NCBI RefSeq assembly: GCF_004217335.1
Contig: NZ_SHMP01000007.1
Coordinates: 186,001-250,000, forward strand
DNA: 64,000 nt
Direction: 5' to 3'
Source of the DNA: Natrinema hispanicum
Lineage (GTDB): Archaea; Halobacteriota; Halobacteria; Halobacteriales; Natrialbaceae
Shown: positions 16,376 to 25,627 of the stretch, piece after piece
Position numbering within the stretch: position 1 is the stretch's first letter
How the letters are laid out: every line of letters starts with the position of its first letter
Notes under the pieces: generated by a model
What the model saw: only the letters and a program-made list of their open reading frames with translations
Told to the model about the DNA's origin: nothing
Databases searched by the model: none
Translations under genes and position numbers: made by a program

Positions 16376-16389
16376 ACTAATCGGTTAGT
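16376..16389. promoter_or_regulatory. TetR-type operator upstream of the TetR/MATE operon
   Basis: ACTAATCGGTTAGT lies 9-20 bp ahead of the TetR start, where a bound repressor would cover the transcription start. It is the reverse complement of the site at 15154-15167. Confidence 0.7.
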
Positions 16390-16397
16390 AAGTACAT

Positions 16398-17009
16398 GTG
16401 CTTCCCGACATGGACGATGATACAGCTACTGAAATTCTCGAGGCGACGTCTCGGGCACTCTGCAAGCACGGATACGCCGATCTCACTCTCACAGATATCG
16501 CTGACGAGGCAGACCGGAGTAAAGCAGCCATCCACTACTACTACGACAGCAAAGAGAACCTCTTCCTCGAGTTTCTCGACTTTCTGTACGAACGATACAC
16601 TGCGCAGCTTCCCGCAGTCGACGGTGGCACGCCGCGTGACCAACTCTATACGCTCCTCGAAACGGCTCTCACTGACGAAGAAGCTGCGCCTGCCCAAGAG
16701 TACCAAACCGCGCTACTCGAAGTGACAGCGCAAGCGCCGTACAACGACGCGATCCAGACGCGACTCGTCAGCTTCGATGATCTGCTCTTCGAACGGGCGC
16801 GGGAGATCATCACGGCTGGTGTTGAGAGAGGCGAGTTCAATGAAACGGTTGAGCCAGCCGTCGCTGCCGAGTTCCTTATGACGGCTATCACGGGAGCACA
16901 TACGCGGCGTGTAGCTATCGATCAACCATCCGAGCGATCCTATGAGGCGATCACACAGTACGCTGAGAGACACTTTCTCGCAGACGAGCTATCGGAGGCG
17001 ACCCATTAA
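16398..17009 (+). CDS. TetR/AcrR family regulator of the MATE pump operon
   Basis: A TetR regulator of 203 residues (199 if translation starts at the ATG at 16410, MDDDTATEILEATSRAL, which aligns better with the paralogue). The HTH reads ALCKHGYADLTLTDIADEAD, then RSKAAIHYYYDSKENLFLEF. Its stop overlaps the start of the MATE gene (TAATG at 17007-17011), so it is the first gene of the operon. The operator just upstream suggests autoregulation and control of the efflux pump. Confidence 0.9.
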   Translation: MLPDMDDDTATEILEATSRALCKHGYADLTLTDIADEADRSKAAIHYYYDSKENLFLEFLDFLYERYTAQLPAVDGGTPRDQLYTLLETALTDEEAAPAQEYQTALLEVTAQAPYNDAIQTRLVSFDDLLFERAREIITAGVERGEFNETVEPAVAAEFLMTAITGAHTRRVAIDQPSERSYEAITQYAERHFLADELSEATH

Positions 17010-18490
17010 TGGGAGTTCGAAGTCGCATTCGATCTTTGTTCAAGGGACCTGAGGAGTTCGATCTCACCGCGGGTAGCATCGGCAAGCCCCTCTTTTTCTT
17101 GTCGATGCCGATCGTCGTGACGAACCTCTTCCAGACCGCTTACAACCTCGCGGATACCTTCTGGCTCGGCCAGTACAGCACGGATGCCCTGGCAGCGATC
17201 AGCTTCGCGTTCCCGATGGTCTTCCTGCTCATCTCACTCGGGATGGGAATCTCCGTCGCCGGCAGCGTCCTCGTCGCACAGTTTACCGGTGCAGACGAAG
17301 AACGCGAAGCTGAGTACGCCGCCTCGCAGACGGTGACGTTCGCCGCTATCGCCGCAGTCATCCTCGGCGGCGTCGGCTATGTCGGCGTCGACACCTTCCT
17401 CGGCCTGCTGGGCGCCTCGCAGGATGTGCTGCCGCTGGCGACCAACTACATGGAAGTCATCTCGCTCGGCCTGTTGTTTATGTTCGGATTCGCTGTATTC
17501 ATCGCACTCATGCGGGGATACGGCGACACGATTACACCGATGCTCGTCATGTTCGGATCGGTAGTGCTCAACATTATCATCGATCCGTTCTTGATCTTTG
17601 GATGGACAATTGTCGAGAACGCCCCGCTCGTCGGCACGCTCTCCTTTCCAGAACTCGGCATTCAGGGCGCGGCTATCGCCACCGTGTTCTCGCGTGCACT
17701 CGCACTGGTCGTTGGTCTAGCAATCATGTTCCGCGGGGACCGCGGTGTCCAAATTAACCTCCATGATATGGTCCCTGATCTCTCGTATCTCCGCCGCCTC
17801 GTTCGCATCGGCTTGCCGGCATCCATCGAAGGGACTGGACGAGCGGTCTCGATGAACCTGCTGTTGGTCATCGTTGCGATGTTCCCGGATACAGTCGTGG
17901 CTGCGTACGGCATCGGGACGCGTGTCTTCTCGGTTGCCTTTCTCCCTGCTCTCGCCGTCGCCCGTGGCGTGGAAACGATGACCGGTCAGAATATAGGGGC
18001 TGATAAACCAGACCGAGCAGAACAAGCGGCAGAGCTGGCCGCGAAAGTACTCTTTGGGGTCCTTACGGTCGCAGGAATCGCCGCCTTCCTGTTCCCAGAA
18101 CCTATCGTCTCGGCGTTCGTCGGTGCTGACCAAGCGAACGCCGCTCAGGTGGTCGATATCGGTGCAGAGTTCATCCGATACGTCGCGCTGACGTTCGGGT
18201 TCATGGGCATTATGCGGGCGTACACGGGTAGTTTCCGTGGTGCCGGAAAGACGCTCACTGCAGCGGCGATCTCGGTGCTGACGCTTGGTGTTGTTCGCTT
18301 TCCGATCGCGTGGCTCACTGCGGGCCCGCTCGGTGAAAGTGGTATCTGGCTGTCGTTCGCCATCTCGAACATTGCAGGAGCAACCATCGCCTACGCATGG
18401 TATCGACGTGGCACGTGGCGCGAAAGTAATCTAACCGAATCCAGAGTCGATATTGATGAAACAAGTGTCGAGGTGGCAGGCAATGACTGA
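17009..18490 (+). CDS. MATE family efflux transporter
   Basis: A 493-residue polytopic protein with about twelve hydrophobic helices and two related halves. The N-terminal part reads LTAGSIGKPLFFLSMPIVVT and QTAYNLADTFWLGQYSTDAL, typical of MATE antiporters, which export cationic drugs using Na+ or H+ gradients. It is translationally coupled to the upstream TetR gene and overlaps the next gene by 8 bp, so the three form one operon under the ACTAATCGGTTAGT operator. Confidence 0.93.
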   Translation: MGVRSRIRSLFKGPEEFDLTAGSIGKPLFFLSMPIVVTNLFQTAYNLADTFWLGQYSTDALAAISFAFPMVFLLISLGMGISVAGSVLVAQFTGADEEREAEYAASQTVTFAAIAAVILGGVGYVGVDTFLGLLGASQDVLPLATNYMEVISLGLLFMFGFAVFIALMRGYGDTITPMLVMFGSVVLNIIIDPFLIFGWTIVENAPLVGTLSFPELGIQGAAIATVFSRALALVVGLAIMFRGDRGVQINLHDMVPDLSYLRRLVRIGLPASIEGTGRAVSMNLLLVIVAMFPDTVVAAYGIGTRVFSVAFLPALAVARGVETMTGQNIGADKPDRAEQAAELAAKVLFGVLTVAGIAAFLFPEPIVSAFVGADQANAAQVVDIGAEFIRYVALTFGFMGIMRAYTGSFRGAGKTLTAAAISVLTLGVVRFPIAWLTAGPLGESGIWLSFAISNIAGATIAYAWYRRGTWRESNLTESRVDIDETSVEVAGND

Positions 18491-19307
18491 TCCAGTGCCA
18501 CTCTCCTCGTCACAAATCGACCGTCAGTTAGAGTCAGTGCTCAGTGACACAGAAGAAGCCGGACTCCCACTTGTTCGTGAAGTTCTACAGGAACCCCGCG
18601 ACAGATGGTACGGCCAATTGGTGGGACACGCATACGCCTCGCTGACAGACACTCAAGATCCTGAAATCGTGTTACCAGCTGCAACAGGAGTCGAATTACT
18701 CCGCGGATACGTCCGCCTTCGGAATCGATTATTCGTCACGCTCTCCGGGAAAGGGATCCACTCACTCACGTTAGAACCGGCACCGGCGCTGCTCGCTGGT
18801 GACTACCTGTATACGGCCGCATTCACTTCACTCCGCTCGATACCCGACGTTCCGTCCAGTGACTGTTTCGAAGTACTGACGACGGTTCTCGGAACCATCA
18901 CAGAAGCATTTACCCGTGTCTACACATCGGCCGAATCGGCGAGTTACGATCCAGCGACGTTTTTGGATGAGACGGCAGGGAGTCTCGGTAAAGGCGCTGC
19001 CGTTTTGGGAGCAACGCTTGCTGGCGTCGATGACTTGCATCGCCGGCACTTCGCGCGGTTCGGATACGGACTCAGCACCGTCCGACAGGTTGACCGCGTT
19101 CTCGAAGTAAATCCGAAGGAAGCGATGGTTGTCCTCCCAATGGTGGACGAGTCACAACTCCGGATACACGCCCAACGGCGGCAAGATGACGCTGACCGAG
19201 CTCTTGATGCACTATCAAAGACTACTGACGTGACAGGTTTGACATCATTCACTGAGTCAAAAGAGAACAGAGCTAACCCAGGTGGGAATAATGAAACATT
19301 CGATTAG
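18483..19307 (+). CDS. Polyprenyl-synthase-fold protein lacking the Asp-rich motifs
   Basis: About 274 residues, start at 18483 (MTDPVPLSSSQID), overlapping the MATE stop by 8 bp. It follows the isoprenyl diphosphate synthase plan: VELLRGYVRLRNRLF stands where the first DDxxD motif would be, LLAGDYLYTAAFTSL matches the conserved LLAGD helix, and FGYGLSTVRQVDRVL sits where the second Asp-rich motif would be. Both metal-binding motifs are therefore replaced, so prenyl transfer by the usual mechanism is unlikely. It may be a non-catalytic partner or a protein with a new role. Its place in a TetR/MATE operon is unusual. Confidence 0.7.
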   Translation: MTDPVPLSSSQIDRQLESVLSDTEEAGLPLVREVLQEPRDRWYGQLVGHAYASLTDTQDPEIVLPAATGVELLRGYVRLRNRLFVTLSGKGIHSLTLEPAPALLAGDYLYTAAFTSLRSIPDVPSSDCFEVLTTVLGTITEAFTRVYTSAESASYDPATFLDETAGSLGKGAAVLGATLAGVDDLHRRHFARFGYGLSTVRQVDRVLEVNPKEAMVVLPMVDESQLRIHAQRRQDDADRALDALSKTTDVTGLTSFTESKENRANPGGNNETFD

Positions 19308-19409
19308 CATACTGGACATCTGGTTGATTCAAACAGCACACTCAGGAATCGAATTTGAACGGTCCTCAACACAATACAGAAATATTATGTTGTCTACTGA
19401 ACTCCATAT

Positions 19410-20264
19410 ATGACAAAGGAATCTCAAGAAGTTGCCCTCGAGTATCTAACGTCAATCGATCAGAGCCTCCACTTGGATGAGAGCGTTCGCCAGTACGGAG
19501 AACTCCTCATTTCAGAACTGACGTCACAAGGAATACAAATCTATTTTCCTGCCAATACTGCTGCAGCCTGCTACCTGCTTACTTGTCGTTTGCGAGAGAT
19601 TCCAGTTCGTGTGACCAAGATAGCCAACATCTCCCCTGCTACGAAAGCAGACATCCTCAACGAAATGCAGCGGGTAGCAGACGCGCTTGATCTCGGAATA
19701 CCGAATGATGATCCGGCGGTAATCCTGGAAGAGGTATGTCGAGACCTAACTCTCTCTCCCGACATCGAAACTCGCGCGCAACGTGTTGCCGAATTAGGTG
19801 ATGAGGAGGGGGTTACTAGTGGAGTGTCTCCGTATACGTACGCGGCAGCAGCGCTCTACATCGCCAATTCAGCTGCCGACACCGACCTCTCTCAAGCCGA
19901 CATTGCCAAACAGTTTGACGTATCAACAGCTACACTCCGAGACAGGCGTGATGACCTGCTTGAAGCAATTGGGAGTCGTCTTTTTGAACTTCACTTTCCG
20001 ACAGCACCGCCCGAAGCTGTCTCATTCGTTGACGACCTGCTCCAACACGCACAGACCGCACAATGGGCAAAAAACAAGCGGCATATGGGAATTCTGGCTG
20101 GTGCATGGTTGTATGCGGCGAACAAATATCAGATCGAAATTGACGCAGCAGAGCTTGCGTCTATGACTGGAGTAAGTGTATCAACAATTCGAGCCCGTTA
20201 TGAGGACTTGGTCAATCATACCAGCACTACTGGCAGAGGTAATACCGACCGAAGTCAAATTTAG
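19410..20264 (+). CDS. TFB-like factor without zinc ribbon, three cyclin-like repeats
   Basis: A 284-residue protein of the transcription factor B family. TFB bridges TBP and RNA polymerase. The usual N-terminal zinc ribbon and B-reader are absent: the protein starts straight in a cyclin-like fold (VRQYGELLISELTSQGIQIY, about 25-80). A second follows (VSPYTYAAAALYIANSAADT to about 195), with an HTH-like DIAKQFDVSTATLRDRRDDL. A third repeat (NKRHMGILAGAWLYAANKYQ, about 222-275) ends in ELASMTGVSVSTIRARYEDL. Lacking the polymerase-contacting ribbon, it could act as a competitor or specialised DNA-binding regulator. TATA-like CCATATATG overlaps the start. Confidence 0.75.
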   Translation: MTKESQEVALEYLTSIDQSLHLDESVRQYGELLISELTSQGIQIYFPANTAAACYLLTCRLREIPVRVTKIANISPATKADILNEMQRVADALDLGIPNDDPAVILEEVCRDLTLSPDIETRAQRVAELGDEEGVTSGVSPYTYAAAALYIANSAADTDLSQADIAKQFDVSTATLRDRRDDLLEAIGSRLFELHFPTAPPEAVSFVDDLLQHAQTAQWAKNKRHMGILAGAWLYAANKYQIEIDAAELASMTGVSVSTIRARYEDLVNHTSTTGRGNTDRSQI

Positions 20265-20525
20265 ATGTCAGTAATTGGTTGTGTATAGATAGGGATCAGC
20301 AGAGATACTCATAGACACCCCATCCCGATAGATCGTAACACGATCATGGCCACTCCCGTTGATCCTCTGGTCGCTCACACATAACGCTGAGACGTGGATT
20401 CTGGGCTATCGCTTCTTGATGTCACGCGAGATTACGATCTGCTGTGAAGAGCGAGATGCGGTGCGAAGAACAGATAAGTAAATTCCTACATGAGGGTGTA
20501 CAAAGGGAGCGTATGACCCTCTACA

Positions 20526-20672
20526 GGTTCAGAGTCCTGCTGTTGACCTCGGTGACGGTTGGGAGCACCACATCAAAATTGAAGAGATCCGGGAGGGCAC
20601 GCCCGATGACGATCCGGTCGTCATCGAGAAACAGGGAGAGGCACCGCTGCAGTATCCCGATCGGGATCGGTG
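20526..20672 (+). pseudogene. Fragment of a pRiA4b ORF-3-like gene
   Basis: The frame contains VDLGDGWEHHIKIEEIREG, which matches the core of the plasmid pRiA4b ORF-3-like family (DFGDxWxH), and ends at 20672 after YPDRDR. The N-terminal two thirds are missing. It lies directly upstream of the SWIM gene. The rest of the 490-bp gap (20265-20525) shows no gene. Confidence 0.55.
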
Positions 20673-20757
20673 ACGATGTCACGCGATGTTGTTCCATCGC
20701 CGAGTGCGATCGACAAGACACATTTCCAAGAACAAATACTATCCACGCATCAAGAGC

Positions 20758-22572
20758 ATGAGTAACGAGCGATGGCCACCCATCACAGAAGCAACAATCA
20801 GAGACCTTGCCAGGTCCAGCTCTTACGACCGCGGCCAGGCCTACTACGACCGCAGCGCAGTCGGTGAGATGGTTCGCCGTGGGGAGACAGTCCGTGCCGA
20901 TGTCGAGGGGAGCCAGTACCAGCCTTACACGGTCACGATCGAGTTCGACGATGCTGGCGTTGCGCGCACAGGGTGTACCTGTCCGTACGACCATGGCGGT
21001 ATCTGCAAACACCGTGTGGCGGTTCTTCTGATATGTCTCCGCGACCCTGAGCGTGTCACCGACAGCTCACCTGTCTCGGAGTTGCTTGAGGGGGCGAGTC
21101 GTGAACGTCTCGAGGAGTTACTCGTCGAACTCTCCGAGGACCGCCCGGGGATTGCCGAGTGGATTGAACTCCGCCTCACGCCCACGGACGCGGCTGCTTC
21201 TGACACCACCGTATCAGTGAATATCGATTCTATCCGCAAGCGGGCGAAGCACGCACTGCCAAAGCCGGGTCAGCGAGGACACAAAGATGCCTATGCAGAG
21301 GCGGAGCGGATGGCGTCAGAGCTGGACGAATTGATTGATCAGGCACAGCAGGCACTGGACGCCGGCGATGGAGAGATAGCAGTGGAGATTCTCGAGGCGG
21401 TCTCGGACGTGCTCGCGACCAACCGTTGGTCTGGACTGCTCCCGTACGACGTCACCGAACTCTACGAGACACTGGGAACATTGGGTGAAACATTCGCAGA
21501 AGCGATGCTCGTGGTCGAGTTGAGTGAGAGTGAGCGTGAACAGTGGGAACAGCGCCTCACCAAGTGGGACGAGGAGATACGACGCTTTACCGGTAGACCG
21601 ACGCTTGCTGTCGCCGCCGACGCAGCACGGGAAGGGTGGGACGACGATCTGCTCCAGCGGGCCCTTGACGGCTCTCTCACTGACGGGGAACTCGACGTCG
21701 ACGAACCGGAGTTCGTCGCCGGTCTGACCACGGTACGTCTCTTCGCTCTCGAACGGCAGGGACGTACTGATGAGTATCTCAATCTGGCCAGGGCAGCAGG
21801 CAAGACCCAGAACTATACCGAAATGCTGGCACGAGAGGGGGAGATACAGGCATCTGTCGACTGCGCGACTGAGAACCTCTCGACGCCGCAGTCGCTGCTG
21901 GAGATTGCACAGACACTGCGTGGGACTGGTAACCCAATAGCTGCATTGGACGTTGCCGAACATGGACTGACCGTCGATGGCTTCCGGAAAGCCAGATTGG
22001 CAGAATGGCTCCGGGACCGGGCCGCGAGTCTAGGCGAGGAGGATCTCGCGCTCCGGGCTGCGATCGTTGCCTTCGAAGAGAGTCCATCGCCGAGTACGTA
22101 TCAGGCCGTGGAAGAACTTGCAGGCGATGAATGGGAGTCCGTTCGAAGTGAACTTCTGGAGTCACTCCGGGAGCAAACTCCAGCGCCGGGAGACGCAGCC
22201 GACGTGTTCCTTGAGGAAGGCCTGTACGACGAGGCCGTCGAGCTTGCTGATCGCTCCGGCAGATCCCGCGTGGTCAAACCTGTCGTCGAGGAGGTCACGG
22301 AGCATCGTCCCCAATGGGTAATCCGGACGTGTAAATCGAACGCTGAGCCGATCGTCGAGCAGGGGAAACACGACAGCTACGAGACGGCTGTCCGCTGGCT
22401 TAGATACGCGGGCGAAGCAGCCCGGGAAGCCGACGAACTCGAAGAGTGGCGCGAGTACGTTAAGACAATGCGTGATGAACACTACCAGAAGTACAAGCTG
22501 CGACCGATGCTGGACGACCTACTAGAAGAGTTTCGCTCTCCGGACGCTAGCGAGGTGAGTTCGGATGGCTGA
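20758..22572 (+). CDS. SWIM zinc finger protein with long helical-repeat C-terminus
   Basis: About 604 residues; I chose the ATG at 20758 (MSNERWPPITEAT) because the SWIM module aligns from there with the protein at 59359. The N-terminal module (about 8-95) contains YDRGQAYYDRSAV and the SWIM motif CTCPYDHGGICKH, a zinc-binding CxCx(n)CxH unit that binds DNA or protein. After LLEGASRERLEELLVELSED comes a long alpha-helical, TPR-like region with no catalytic motif. The stop overlaps the next gene by 8 bp, so the two are coupled. The 59359 protein joins a shorter SWIM module to a homologue of that neighbour. Confidence 0.85.
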   Translation: MSNERWPPITEATIRDLARSSSYDRGQAYYDRSAVGEMVRRGETVRADVEGSQYQPYTVTIEFDDAGVARTGCTCPYDHGGICKHRVAVLLICLRDPERVTDSSPVSELLEGASRERLEELLVELSEDRPGIAEWIELRLTPTDAAASDTTVSVNIDSIRKRAKHALPKPGQRGHKDAYAEAERMASELDELIDQAQQALDAGDGEIAVEILEAVSDVLATNRWSGLLPYDVTELYETLGTLGETFAEAMLVVELSESEREQWEQRLTKWDEEIRRFTGRPTLAVAADAAREGWDDDLLQRALDGSLTDGELDVDEPEFVAGLTTVRLFALERQGRTDEYLNLARAAGKTQNYTEMLAREGEIQASVDCATENLSTPQSLLEIAQTLRGTGNPIAALDVAEHGLTVDGFRKARLAEWLRDRAASLGEEDLALRAAIVAFEESPSPSTYQAVEELAGDEWESVRSELLESLREQTPAPGDAADVFLEEGLYDEAVELADRSGRSRVVKPVVEEVTEHRPQWVIRTCKSNAEPIVEQGKHDSYETAVRWLRYAGEAAREADELEEWREYVKTMRDEHYQKYKLRPMLDDLLEEFRSPDASEVSSDG

Positions 22573-23395
22573 GATGGGGTTGACACCGACAGACCGATGG
22601 CATCTGCTCGGCCGACATGCCTGTCATCATCTCGGCTCGACAGAGATTATCGAAACGAGAACATTCGACGAATTAGCCTTGACACATCCGGAGTGGGGGA
22701 CTGTCGGTGTCCCGAACGATGCTGGCGATCCAGACGCGAAGTGGTGTAGCCACTGCAAGGACACGATCGAGGAAATGCGATCCAGACGGTACGACGCTAT
22801 CGTCTTCCTGAAGCGACGAGTCCCGTATCGTAACGTCTCGTGGACGACAATTGACTCGAACGACGATTGTGCTTGGTGTGGAAAGGCCAGCAGTGCCACG
22901 TGGTACAATGACGATCTCGATGAGAAGGTCTGTCCGGCCTGTGCCAGGAAGTACAACAGCCCCAGCATCGAGGTACGCACACCTCCGGAAACAGATCTCC
23001 GGCAGGAAACACCGGACAGTGAAGTCGACTCGATCCGGTGTACGTACTCTTCGAGCGGAACCGACTCATCGGAACGCGAACAGGCGCGTCAGCGCGCTGC
23101 CGAAGAAGGGCGTCCATATGTCGAAGTGAAGATAAAAAAGAAATACGCCGACGTTATCTGCGATATTGGAGGAACTGGCCATCGATTCTCCCCAGCAACG
23201 ATTGAAGAGATTGAGGCTCTCCAGGCCGAACAACAAGAAAAAGCCGACACTGACCAGGATCACAAATCACACGTCGGGACCGACATCCATCCGGCTGGGA
23301 CACACGTTCAGACGAGGTCGCTGTTGCCTGATGAGGCGAAACGGCACGCAGCCGACCTTGCCGCGATCGCTGCTGATCCAGAAAACTGGCAGTGA
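22565..23395 (+). CDS. CxxC zinc-finger protein, partner of the SWIM gene
   Basis: A 276-residue protein translationally coupled to the SWIM gene. The N-terminal module starts with RWHLLGRHACHHLG and ends with KWCSHC (about 12-65). A second zinc site follows, CAWCGK and CPAC with TWYNDDLDEK between (about 100-130). The C-terminal part contains RPYVEVKIKKKYADVICDIG followed by GTGHRFSP. All three parts recur in order in the N-terminal two thirds of the fusion protein at 59359-60789, and the first recurs alone in the 51-aa protein at 25628. Function unknown; the coupling and the fusion imply that it acts together with the SWIM protein. Confidence 0.8.
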   Translation: MAEMGLTPTDRWHLLGRHACHHLGSTEIIETRTFDELALTHPEWGTVGVPNDAGDPDAKWCSHCKDTIEEMRSRRYDAIVFLKRRVPYRNVSWTTIDSNDDCAWCGKASSATWYNDDLDEKVCPACARKYNSPSIEVRTPPETDLRQETPDSEVDSIRCTYSSSGTDSSEREQARQRAAEEGRPYVEVKIKKKYADVICDIGGTGHRFSPATIEEIEALQAEQQEKADTDQDHKSHVGTDIHPAGTHVQTRSLLPDEAKRHAADLAAIAADPENWQ

Positions 23396-23397
23396 AC

Positions 23398-24549
23398 TTA
23401 CTGTGTCATGTCTGCTGCCGTCTCGTCGCTGTCGGGATCGTACCGGCGCAGCTGGTGGGTTGTCGGTTCGAATCCCGCTGCACGGAGTGCCTCAACCCAC
23501 GAACCGAACCGCCGTTTGTATGGCGACGGTGAATAACGTCCGAGTTCGGTCATCTGTCTGACCGTCGGCGGACGGTCGACGACATTACCGAGTCGCCGTA
23601 GTTCGGTGATCAGTTCTTCTCTGGAGAAGAGGTCCTCCGACGTCCCAATAAACGGGGAGAATCCAGCCCGCTTGATGGCGTTGTTCCACGAGTCGAACCG
23701 ATTGACGTACGCGTGCACTGAATACTGGCCGTGTTCGTTCATCTGCTCGGCGGTGGGCCGTCCGCCGACCTGATCTGCGAGCCTGTCGATTTCCTCCAGC
23801 AGTTCGGAGGCTGGAATGCGCTGTTCGGATGCGTCGGGGCTCGATGCAGCGGGCGTGTATCCCGCGGCACGTATCGCGTCGTTCCACGAGTCGAACCGCC
23901 GGAAATACACCGAAGCTGTGTACTTTCCATGCTCTCTCATCTCTCTGGTTGTCGGTGATCGGCCGAACTCCTTGGCAAGCCGTTCGAGTTCGTCGAGCAG
24001 TTCTGCCTTGGTGTACTCGTTACCCGTCCTTGGTGGCTTGTATCCCGCAGCACGTAGCGCATCGCTCCACGATCCGAACAGATCGTGACAGGTTCGCGCC
24101 GAGTAGGCACCCTCTTCGTCCATCTGATCGGCTGTCGGTGGCGTTCCGTCTGTCGCCAGCCGGCTAATCTCCTTGATTACGTCCGCCTGGCTAATCGTAT
24201 CGGGCTCTTGCCTTTCGATCCCGGCTGCGTCGAGCGCGGATTCGAGGTCATCGAACTTTGAGTATACTTGCGAGAGTGGATATTGACCGTGTTCCCGGAT
24301 CGCCTCCGCCCAAGAAGACGGGTTTCCGACGATGTCCTGAATTCGTTGCAAGTCTTCGATTACGTTGGCACGGGTCGTCGCTGTGGCGTCAAGACCAGCT
24401 GCCTCGAGCGTTTCGTCCCATGCATCGAAATAGTGATAATATGCCTGGGCGGAATATCGGCCATGTTCGTGCATGTCTTCTGTCGTCGGTGATCTCCCCA
24501 ACTCTTCCGCAAGTTCTCGAAGATGCTGGACGAGTTCTGTGCGGCCCAT
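23398..24549 (-). CDS. Six-repeat HNH-associated (HEAR) domain protein
   Basis: A 383-residue protein made of six tandem units of about 55-60 residues. Each has the form ELxxELxRLA, GRSPTxxxMxEHGxYS, then YxxRFxSWxxALRAAG (for example RFDSWNDAIRAAGY). This is the homing-endonuclease-associated repeat, a small helical DNA-binding unit usually found beside HNH nucleases in haloarchaea. No nuclease domain is present here, so it is probably a DNA-binding protein built only from repeats. It converges on the zinc-finger gene with 2 bp between stops, and its start faces the SprT-like gene. Confidence 0.85.
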   Translation of the reverse strand: MGRTELVQHLRELAEELGRSPTTEDMHEHGRYSAQAYYHYFDAWDETLEAAGLDATATTRANVIEDLQRIQDIVGNPSSWAEAIREHGQYPLSQVYSKFDDLESALDAAGIERQEPDTISQADVIKEISRLATDGTPPTADQMDEEGAYSARTCHDLFGSWSDALRAAGYKPPRTGNEYTKAELLDELERLAKEFGRSPTTREMREHGKYTASVYFRRFDSWNDAIRAAGYTPAASSPDASEQRIPASELLEEIDRLADQVGGRPTAEQMNEHGQYSVHAYVNRFDSWNNAIKRAGFSPFIGTSEDLFSREELITELRRLGNVVDRPPTVRQMTELGRYSPSPYKRRFGSWVEALRAAGFEPTTHQLRRYDPDSDETAADMTQ

Positions 24550-24777
24550 GTGCCTGTCATGTGTTTAAAATACCAAAAACCTGTTTCAATTATCATACTC
24601 GGCAGTGTGGTAGATCTCTGAGTTTGTCAGTACCTGCGTGTCGGCGATCCTGATGTTGTCGAGAACCCGGACCAATCCCACCACAATACGGCGATCTTGA
24701 CGAGTACATTGACTCATCAGTGCTACACCGGCTGCGAACCACTGAGAGATCGAGACTTCTTTGTCTCACGTCAGAAC

Positions 24778-25551
24778 ATGGAACGTATGGTGACTGCGGG
24801 CAAGCTTGGAGATTCGCACGCCCTTTCTCAGCGGGCACGGGCGTATGCGAACGAGGTTATTTTCGGTACTGAGTGGCCATTGACGCCAGACCACATTGAC
24901 CTCTCTCGTGTAACCTTTGAGACCAGTACACGAATGACGCGACGGCACGGGGTCTGTTCATCGGACGGACGTGGCAACTGTACAATTCGTCTGTCCGCAC
25001 AGACCCACGACAGGGCGGGATTCGAAGCCCTACAGGAGACGATTCGCCACGAACTCGTTCACGCCTACCAGCAGCAGACTACCGGTGTTGATACCGGTCA
25101 TGGCGAATCGTTCAAGCAATGGGTGGAGCCGTTAGCTCTCTCTGGGCGGTGCACCACTCACTACGAGAAACAACCCGAGGACTACAAATATCGCTTCTAC
25201 TGCATGGATGGGTGTGGATTTATCGGCGGTCGCCACCGCTGGAGTACTGCCGTGGCCCGTGCGATCGAGGGAACGCAAGTTTGTGGCACTTGCGACGCTC
25301 AACTCCATGTCGAAGGCCCCAGCGGTGTCCTTGACGAGGTTCCTGAATGGCGCGATGACACCTCATTCGATGAAGCCGACCTTCGGTACCGGTTCTACTG
25401 CGAGAACTGTGGTCTCATTGGCGGCCGCCGACAGATGTGCAAGACCGTCCGCCGGGTTGTCCACGGTGCCACTATCTGTGAACACTGTGACTCGTTGGAA
25501 ATCGAAACGCGTGATGAAAGTGGGAACATCATCACACCCAATGACCTCTAG
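24778..25551 (+). CDS. SprT-like zinc metalloprotease with two zinc ribbons
   Basis: About 257 residues from the ATG at 24778; the frame is open from 24697, so the start is uncertain. The catalytic motif is RHELVHAYQQ (HExxH), preceded by a domain typical of SprT/Spartan proteases, which digest DNA-protein crosslinks. Two related zinc modules follow: YRFYCMDGCGFIGGRHRW with CGTCDAQL, and YRFYCENCGLIGGRRQM with CEHCDSLE. The duplicated GFIGGR/GLIGGR module is typical of haloarchaeal SprT-like proteins. It is divergent from the HEAR-repeat gene and downstream of the SWIM pair, which may indicate a DNA-associated gene group. Confidence 0.88.
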   Translation: MERMVTAGKLGDSHALSQRARAYANEVIFGTEWPLTPDHIDLSRVTFETSTRMTRRHGVCSSDGRGNCTIRLSAQTHDRAGFEALQETIRHELVHAYQQQTTGVDTGHGESFKQWVEPLALSGRCTTHYEKQPEDYKYRFYCMDGCGFIGGRHRWSTAVARAIEGTQVCGTCDAQLHVEGPSGVLDEVPEWRDDTSFDEADLRYRFYCENCGLIGGRRQMCKTVRRVVHGATICEHCDSLEIETRDESGNIITPNDL

Positions 25552-25627
25552 CCTGTTGACGGATCAGTTGACGTCGATTGAGGATGTTGAGAGGTGTTAA
25601 CTAACTCTTCGTGTCTTACAGTAGTGT

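Noticed and set aside
21316..21963. A 215-codon frame opposite the SWIM gene
   Set aside because: Antisense shadow; the plus-strand gene is coupled to its neighbour and carries the conserved motif.
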